NCBI GenBank assembly: GCA_037176845.1
Contig: JAYKXP010000009.1
Coordinates: 186,001-250,000, forward strand
Length of the DNA stretch: 64,000 nt
Source: Paramarasmius palmivorus
Taxonomy: Eukaryota; Basidiomycota; Agaricomycetes; Agaricales; Marasmiaceae
Reading direction: 5' to 3'
Each line of letters starts with the position of its first letter. The stretch's first letter is position 1. Of this stretch, positions 57,393-64,000 are shown in pieces. The position numbers and the translations under genes were made by a program. Under the pieces are notes generated by a model. It had not been told where the DNA came from. It saw only the letters and a list, made by a program, of their open reading frames with translations, and made no database searches.

Positions 57393-60300
57393 ATGTCTTC
57401 GACAGCAAAGGAAAAAATTGTACTGATTACTGGTGGCTTTGGGTTCATTGTAGGCACAGTCTTTGTTCATCATGAACTTCGTGCTGACGCTTTGTTGAAC
57501 AGGGTTCGCATGTTGCCGCCGCTCTGTATCGCACGGGTGCCCGCATCCGCATTGCAGATATAATAGATAAGCCGGCGATTGGAGGCACATATTGGCACGA
57601 ATTCAAACAGGGTGACCTTCGAGACCCTTCGTTCTGCTACGACATCGTAGACGGTGTCCATACCGTCCTTCATTTTGCTGCCAACATGGGCGGCATGGGG
57701 ACCATCCATCACGAAAATGCCTTCATCATCTATCGCGACAATCACCTTATGGTGCTCCATCTCATCGATGCTTGTCTGAAAGCGGGGGTTCAAAAATTCT
57801 TCTACGCTTCTTCTGCGTGCGTTTATCCTAATGTCTTGCAAGCCGCCGGAGATAGCGAGGTCTCCCTTCGAGAAGGCGATATCTGGAAATATTCTCCTCC
57901 ATCGCCTCAAGGATTGTATGGACTCGAGAAACTTCATTCGGAATTTCTCGTTCAACAGTTCTCGTCCAAATTGGATGTCAGGATCGCTCGTTTTCATAAT
58001 ATCTTCGGGCATGGTGGCGCGTGGCGCGGTGGGCGCGAGAAAGCGCCTGCTGCTATGCTACGGAAGGCGCTTGCGTGTAGTCTTTTGAAGGAACCTGTAT
58101 TCGAGGTTTGGGGTGACGGGAAGCAAAGTCGAAGCTTCCTGTATATAGACGATGCCGTGGAGGCGGTTCTGAAGCTTTTGGAATCAGAGTGCCGCGAGCC
58201 GGTCAATGTCGGGTCCGACTCCCCGGTTACCATCCAGACCTTAGCTGAAATTGCCTTGGGCTGGGTGGGACTTGATCCCAACAACATCACTTTTTCGTAC
58301 GACCTCGAAAAGCCCGTCGGGGTTGCTTCCAGAAACTCTAATAACGACTTCGTTACTTCGACCCTGGGATGGACACCTTCCCCTTCGCATTCTCTTAAGG
58401 ACCACATGAAAAAGACTGGCGTTTGGATACGCCAAGAGGTTGAGGCCGCGCTAGAACAGATAGGAGACAAAGACCGAGAGGCGCCACTCCGAACTCTATG
58501 TTCAAGCCAGATGGTCCACCTCACCACCAAGCCTACTACTTTTGGCATCCTCCTTCCTATAACGTCTCGCGGTTCCAGCAATCCCAGTGACTGTCTGAAC
58601 AACTTGGCTTGTTTTGCAAAATCGTTCGTCCAGACCACTCATAATGACACACGCCAGACTCTCCACGGCCAGAGGTATGAAGTAGTTGTGTACCTTGGCA
58701 TAGACCATGACGATGTCTTTCTCGATGGTGGCCAAAGGGATAACCGGGCGGAACAGGTACTGCGGCGGGAAGGCTTGCACCATGTTTGCACTTTAATTGC
58801 ACACGAGCCAAAGGGGCATGTTTGTGCGATTTGGAGAAACCTGGCGAAGCGAGCCTGGGAAGAGGGTTGCGATTACATGGTGCTGATGGGAGATGATGTT
58901 GTTCTTCATGATGATGGCTGGCTGAGCACAGCAGATGCAGAGTTTGCGAAAATCGCTGCCTCACGCAAAGTTCCTCGCGGGTTTGGCTGTGTTGCTTTCA
59001 CAGATGTAACGTTTCCTGGCATGCCCACCTTCCCAATTGTACACCGTACGCACCTCGACATCTTCCACGGTAGGGTTGTGCCCGACGTATTCATAAATCA
59101 AGATGGAGACCCTTTCCTCTTCCAACTCTATCGCAGATGGGGCTGTTCCTCCATGTTCCCGTCAACACTTTCTAATGGAATTGGTGGCGAAGGTGTGGCT
59201 CGTTATGAGAAGATGCATGCCAAAGAATGGACCTTTGAGCCACTAGAAACTGCTGTCTCTGCGGTTGAACTGTGGTTCGAAGGCCAAGGGTGTTCAAACA
59301 ACATTGATACTCCCAGCGAAACTGTGCCCGGGAATATCAACACTCACATACGGAAGATTACTCTCGATGTGGTCGTTCCTTGTTACCGAGTCATCATACC
59401 CATTCTACAAAGCATCCTCAACCTCGAGTCGCCTCCTTCATGCGATGTCATGTTTATTGTGATTATCGACAACCCATCCTCCCCCGACATCTCTGCATTG
59501 AAGGATATGTTTGAACACCGACCAGATGTCCGAACTCGGGTAAACGGAGTAAATATGGGCGCTTCAGAGTCAAGGAACAGAGGCATTAGGGAGTCAGCCG
59601 CGGACTGGGTGCATTTCTTGGATGACGACATCGAACCCCGTCCTGACTTGCTTTTTGAAGCAGAGAAGATTATCCGGAAGTATCCAGATGCTGCAGGCTT
59701 CGTAGGGAATGTTCAATTCCCTGTAGCAAATTCCATCTTCACGTCAGCCGTGCACCTCGCTGGTGTTACTTATTTCTGGGACATTGCCACGAAAATCGAC
59801 AAGGACGTGCCATGGGGAGTCACAGCCAATCTTATCGCTCGCCGTGCAAAAGATGGGATTGAGTACGACAAGATTTTCCCGAAGACAGGCGGCGGGGAAG
59901 ATATAGATTACTGCCGGAAGAAACGAGAGTACTCTCTAAATCAGGGACGAGACACCTTTTTTGGTGCTCCCGACGTCGTAGTCACTCATCCTTGGTGGTA
60001 TGAAGGGAAAAGGTCCTATTGGCGTTTCTACATGTGGTCGGTCGGAGATGGTGCTCTCATCAAGCTCTATCCGAACAATACATATCGGGATCATACGCCC
60101 AATAGTGCGGAGCTGATCTGTTTCTGCGTCTTTTCAATGTCCTTTTCCATTGTCACTTGTCAATGGTCATGGTTCTTAGCATCTCTGCAGGCACTCACCT
60201 CTGTCATATTCGCCAACGTCGTTCATGACGGGTACAGGCACTTGTGGCGTGATGCACACCGCGTCAAGAACATGAAGTCTACTACAGTAGGGATTCATTG

Positions 60301-60538
60301 GCTCGTTGCAGTTGTCGAGAGCACATTCATCAGGATGTTCAGCGAAATGGGACGATTGAGGGGTATTCTTGGGAGGAAGGAGTGGGCCCAGGCAGGCAGA
60401 CGTTTTGATTGGTTTGCAGGACGTTGGGGTGACGGACCAATGAACGAGGAAAGGCTTAACGGGAAGCAACGCCTCGCTCTCAGCCTTCTTTTCATCTGCA
60501 TGTTCTGGTTCTCCAAGCAAAAATGTTGTCCCAGCTAA
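57393..60538 (+). CDS. GDP-mannose 3,5-epimerase-like / glycosyltransferase / GT2 trifunctional fusion protein
   Basis: About 1030 residues in two exons (intron 57450-57502, inside the cofactor motif). Start at 57393: MSSTAKEKIVLITGGFGFIG. Domain 1 (~5-345) is an extended SDR epimerase closely resembling plant GDP-mannose 3,5-epimerase. It has TGGFGFIG (13-20), NMGGMGTIHHENA, FFYASSACVYP with the acid/base-type Cys (~125), YGLEK (~158-162), RFHNIFGHGG, GGREKAPAAMLRKA with the catalytic-type Lys (~199), and SRSFLYIDDAVEAV. Domain 2 (~363-610) is a glycosyltransferase-A-like domain (TTFGILLPITSRGSS; GIDHDDVF; DYMVLMGDDVVLHDDGW ~477-493). Domain 3 (~638-880) is GT2-like (LDVVVPCYRV; NMGASESRNRGIRE; HFLDDDIEPRPD ~723-733; GGGEDIDYCRKK ~814-825). 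A hydrophobic segment (~888-925) follows, then a basic tail. Predicted roles: form GDP-L-galactose or a related sugar and transfer sugars at a membrane. Frame and motifs are intact. Confidence 0.88.
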
Positions 60539-60589
60539 CGTTGTAAACCAAGCTACTGTTCGGTAAAACCATCGATAACTTCTTTATGC

Positions 60590-62193
60590 CTAGTACAAGT
60601 AACTATAGTCAATCCAACTAGGATGCTCGAGAAACACGTTATCGATCGTGAACGATGCCGCTTCGTCGGCGTCTAGGATGTGCTCAATAGGAAGACGAGC
60701 ACTGGTGTTGCCGCCGGGACCTATGACACCACAGTAAGAAATCGCTCAAAGATTACAAGATGGTACAGACCAGTTGAATTGAATTCAGCATAGAAAGTCG
60801 TATTAAAGATTTCGGGCCTGAAAACGAGTGAGCACAACGAAGCCCTGGCAAATGAACACCCACCTTCCAGAAAATGTCGTCCAGCCTGTGGGCTGTATCA
60901 CGTCCTCCATGAAGATGTTCAAGAACACAGTGGTTGCGAGATCATTCCACGGCCGTCCTAAATAGCGTCAGACGTAACGTATCATTGCAATAGCTGAAAC
61001 ATCTACCGAGGAAACATTTCTTGGTGATATCAGTGGTAGCATTAGCATCTGGAGACTGCAGAAAATGAAGTTATCCGAGTCAATAACCGTGTTTCTGAGC
61101 GTCTCTTAGGAAGGCCTACCCGGATGATCGCCGAATCAGCAATGTACGCCCCATATCGATTGCCAGGAGCATCGGTTAAGTTCGTGCCTTTCCAAGCCAC
61201 AATGCCTCCACCGCAAGCCCGGTTTGCGAGGATGACATTCTGGAACCACGCAGTCCCAAATCCGAATAGATCTAATAGTTCGGCATGGGAAATCATGGCA
61301 TTTCCAACCACAGGTACGTCCGAAACTTACAATCCGTTTGACCGAAAATCACGCTGTCTACCACATACGTACTAGCATTACGGCCCGTGTACCAAGTATC
61401 TTGGAAGCTAGCGAATGTGCAACCATAGAAGGACGCATTTGCATAGGAAATATCCGTCACGAGTGCTTGCGAGATGGAGTAGTTAGCCTGTCCAAAGTGT
61501 AGCGTCAGTAGTCAGATGGCTAAAGCTCGGTGAAATCGCTTACTGCGCGGTTCTGAAAATCAATGTTATACGCCTTGAAATCGACATTCCCAAATACAGG
61601 CTGTAGTGGTGCACCCGTCGGTCCCGCGCCAATGAGGGACCCGGCATGATTCGGGGCTACAATAAGGACAGCTGAATCTGCATCATCCATCCCTGATTGG
61701 ACGAATTTGGTGTCAAAGATCTTCACCAGGTTCAAAATAGATGCATTAGCAAATGGCTGGTCTACAGCGTTGGCGTATTCAGCTGAGACTTGGCCCTAGA
61801 AAATCGTTAAAAGAGGAAGCATGAACTCAGCAACAAAATCATACCAAAAGCGTTAACGGGCCAGAGCGAGTTACATTGACCGTCTCATGGTATTCTCCTT
61901 CAGCAACGAGAATGATAGCCTCGAGTTCATCGGGACTGTCGAACGTATCAGTGTGCATCAAAACGAGATACGAAACAGTTGACAGACAGAGATAATATAG
62001 CTTCCTGTACAGTGGAAAACTTGACTTCAGGGTCACTTGTGTTTTTTGAGACGAAAATAGTTCCGGATGGGCAGCCTTCTAAAGAAGACGTGGAAGCAGG
62101 CTTCTGCAGCTGACAGGGTAGGTATCTGGGAGAAAGCGCGAGAGTAGGCCAAGGTTGAAGGAGAAGCCATATTGCAAGCGCTGAAGTGAGCAT
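60590..62193 (-). CDS. Secreted pectin methylesterase (CE8)
   Basis: Removes methyl esters from plant pectin. The signal peptide is MLTSALAIWLLLQPWPTLAL. Spliced exons read KFSTVQEAILSL, ELEAIILVAEGEYHETVNVT, GQVSAEYANAVDQPFANASI, then ASFQDTWYTGRNASTYVVDS with the first catalytic Asp. The second Asp is in IFGQTD|YLFGFGTAWFQNVI, joined across an intron. Then come GRPWNDLATTVFLNIFM with the substrate-binding Arg/Trp, and finally SFTIDNVFLEHPSWIDYSYL-Y at 60590. All hallmark CE8 residues are present and the beta-helix length is normal. It is convergent with the epimerase-glycosyltransferase gene, only ~50 bases between the stops. Several introns of about 50-60 nt. Confidence 0.88.
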
Positions 62194-62570
62194 GATGGAA
62201 CGCCAGGTACTAAGTTGAAAACGACACGCTCAGTCTGTTGCTTAAATATACCCTGCGTTTCCTTCTGCTTCGGAGTGAACACCAGCGGACTTGGATGCGC
62301 GTGACATGTTTTGAGTAAACGGTCCGTTTGAAGCACAATTTTTGGCGGACCGCGTGCACAGATCCCCTGTCAAGATAAAAATAAAGAAGAGACCAGGGCG
62401 GTGGTATCCTTGAGTAGAGGTGATGGTCGTCTTGGGTCAAGTAACTCTGTCGTGGGAATGAGGAGAGCAATCCCTGAGTCTACGAAGCTTAGAGGGCCCA
62501 TGTAGACTATCCCACACTTTGGCGCATCTAATATCTACTAGAAGCATGTCGATCCACTACAACAAATACG
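62194..62570. other. Intergenic, nothing recognised
   Basis: Promoter side of the pectin methylesterase and 3' flank of the WDR48-like gene. No feature beyond short frames. Confidence 0.35.
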
Positions 62571-64000
62571 TCAACGAGACTTTAATCTATAATACATCGT
62601 CAATTCCGACGCCTGTCTCCATACATACTGCCTAACCGCTGCCAAAGTCATATCCAAAGGCAGTAGCACGTCATTACATAGAATCTCATATACATCTTCA
62701 GCTCGAGGTTTATTGACATGTTGACCGTTTTGACTCTGGCTTTCGATGGATGTTCGAGGCGAACCTGGCGTCGCAACATTGGTATTAGACGCAATCTTGT
62801 CAAGTTTATCTTGCACCTAGTTTCACATTCTCAGCGAACAAAAGATTTCTGCAACAATACTAGTCACGTACGTGATTGACTAATTTCCTCACTCTCAACC
62901 ATCGACTGGCCGTCAATTTACTTTGAGTGCTATGGTTCAGCGGTCAGCTGGGTGAAGAGCTCGAGAGGACCATGCCACTCACATGTTCAATAGTTCCGGA
63001 AGTTGCTCCCCTTCACCGTCCTTGCTTGGCCAGGGCAGCAAGATAAAACTGACTTTAACTGGTTGTACCCCATTACCTGGTATCTTGTTCAGAAGGAGAT
63101 ACTCCATCAACCACAGTGGCATAGCTTCCTCCAAGAGATGAACATCATGTCCGGTATTATTGACAGAACCGCGATAGAGAGTTCTGAAATCCTCGGAAAT
63201 CGTCACGGTGATGTTTGATGGAAGAGAATGAACAGGGACTTCGGCCGATGGCGGTGGTGAGATCGACGAGGACAGAAGAGCTTGTACGGCAGTGGCATTA
63301 GTGTTTTCAGCAGTGTTAGAAGAGCCCTGTAAATCAATTAGACCTACAAGTTAAGGATGTGAAAGGGAGCAAGACATACCGAAGCATCTGGTGTTTGAGT
63401 TTGACCCTGACCTTGTCCCTGAGTCTGTTCTCCACCTGTGCTCGCTGGTACTGCAGGTGTAGCTGGCGTACCAGATTCCGTGCCCAGCGTGGGTTTTCTT
63501 GCTTTCCCAAAGCTCTTCAGTCTCCCCATCAACCCAGATGGAGTCACTGGTGTCTGCGGTACAGGCGTTTGTGGCACAGCCAATTCTTTCTCTTTCTCTT
63601 TACCATTTTCCTCACCAACTTCGCTCGGTCTTCTCGAGACAGAGAAATAGTCTGAAGGCTCTTTATTCGTAGGTAGCGGTGTCGGAGAAGCTGCCCCTGT
63701 GGCTGCAACTGCAGGATCACCCGACTCGCTTGGTTCGGCACTCATGACTGACCCAGACCGTAACCTTTTCAGCCCAGGTCTCCCGTGAGGTAAAGGTGTG
63801 GCGTCATTGCCAGGCGATTGTGGTATGTTCGCTAGAGTAGCCAGCGGGATCAATGGTGTCGTTAATGGTGAAGTGAGATGGTTCTGCTGCTGCAATACAG
63901 GTGATGGAGGGGGAAGTGCCGGAATTACAGTTGGTGAAGTAATGACGGGATGTATCGTTGATCTACGAGACGGAGATGAAATAGAAGACCTTGGTGAGGA
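62571..64000 (-). CDS. WDR48/UAF1-like protein, C-terminal part (runs off right edge)
   Basis: Only the 3' exons are in the window. The C-terminus matches the DUF3337 region of WDR48 (human UAF1; yeast Duf1 and fission-yeast Bun107 relatives), the WD40 partner that activates USP-type deubiquitinases. The order is VTISEDFRTLYRGSV, DVHLLEEAMPLWLMEYLLLN, KIPGNGVQPVKVSFILLPWP, then a linker QDKLDKIASNTNVATPGSPR, and finally EDVYEILCNDVLLPLDMTLA followed by AVRQYVWRQASELTMYYRLK. The N-terminal part present (~63344-64000) is a disordered Pro/Thr/Ser-rich linker (VPQTPVPQTPVTPSGLMGRL). The WD40 propeller would lie to the right. The 5' end is incomplete. Confidence 0.8.

Noticed and set aside
57994..58638. 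214-residue minus-strand frame opposite the epimerase domain
   Set aside because: Antisense of a gene with clear catalytic motifs; no family resemblance.
1..64000. CRISPR arrays, bacterial operons, ribosome binding sites, rRNA
   Set aside because: None seen; the window is eukaryotic with introns throughout.

Overview
The window looks like nuclear DNA of a mushroom-forming basidiomycete (Agaricomycetes). Genes are split by short GT-AG introns of about 45-70 bases. There are several DUF6533 and DUF6534 multi-pass membrane proteins, families expanded in that class. The tRNA-Lys carries an intron, and ERG6, SepH/Cdc7 and WDR48-type genes have fungal architecture. Assignments rest on motif recognition and hand-reconstructed splicing; no database was searched.

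Layout. From 1 to 12 kb there is a minus-strand tandem array of one seven-helix-type membrane protein family: the 5' end of one copy at the left edge, then copies at 1.8-3.4, 6.2-7.7 and 10.3-11.9 kb. The two right-hand copies show frame damage, and decayed duplicated DNA lies between them. From 12 to 15.6 kb there is decayed sequence only. From 15.6 to 21.1 kb lie ERG6, a CYP7/CYP8-like P450 and a short-chain dehydrogenase. From 21.6 to 38.7 kb is a second membrane-protein island: two DUF6533 genes (plus strand) and three DUF6534 genes (minus strand), with one P450, a broken second P450 and a tRNA-Lys(CUU). From 39.6 to 40.3 kb is a nearly pure purine tract with tandem repeats. The right third is denser: a very acidic unknown protein; a secreted tripeptidyl-aminopeptidase-like hydrolase whose first intron holds a 3.1 kb inverted-repeat transposon; the septation-network kinase SepH/Cdc7; a divergent pair of multidomain glycan enzymes; a secreted pectin methylesterase; and the 3' part of a WDR48-like gene running off the right edge.

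The most interesting functional unit is the divergent pair at 54.6-60.5 kb. One gene encodes a methyltransferase fused to a GT8 glycosyltransferase. The other encodes a GDP-mannose 3,5-epimerase-like domain fused to two further glycosyltransferase domains and a hydrophobic C-terminal segment. Together they could make a nucleotide sugar, transfer several sugars and methylate the product, which suggests a small dedicated glycan-assembly system.

Three gene-structure observations also stand out. The transposon's 8-bp target duplication is itself a splice donor. All three DUF6534 paralogs need the same 7-nt microexon. The tandem membrane family needs a 22-nt exon.
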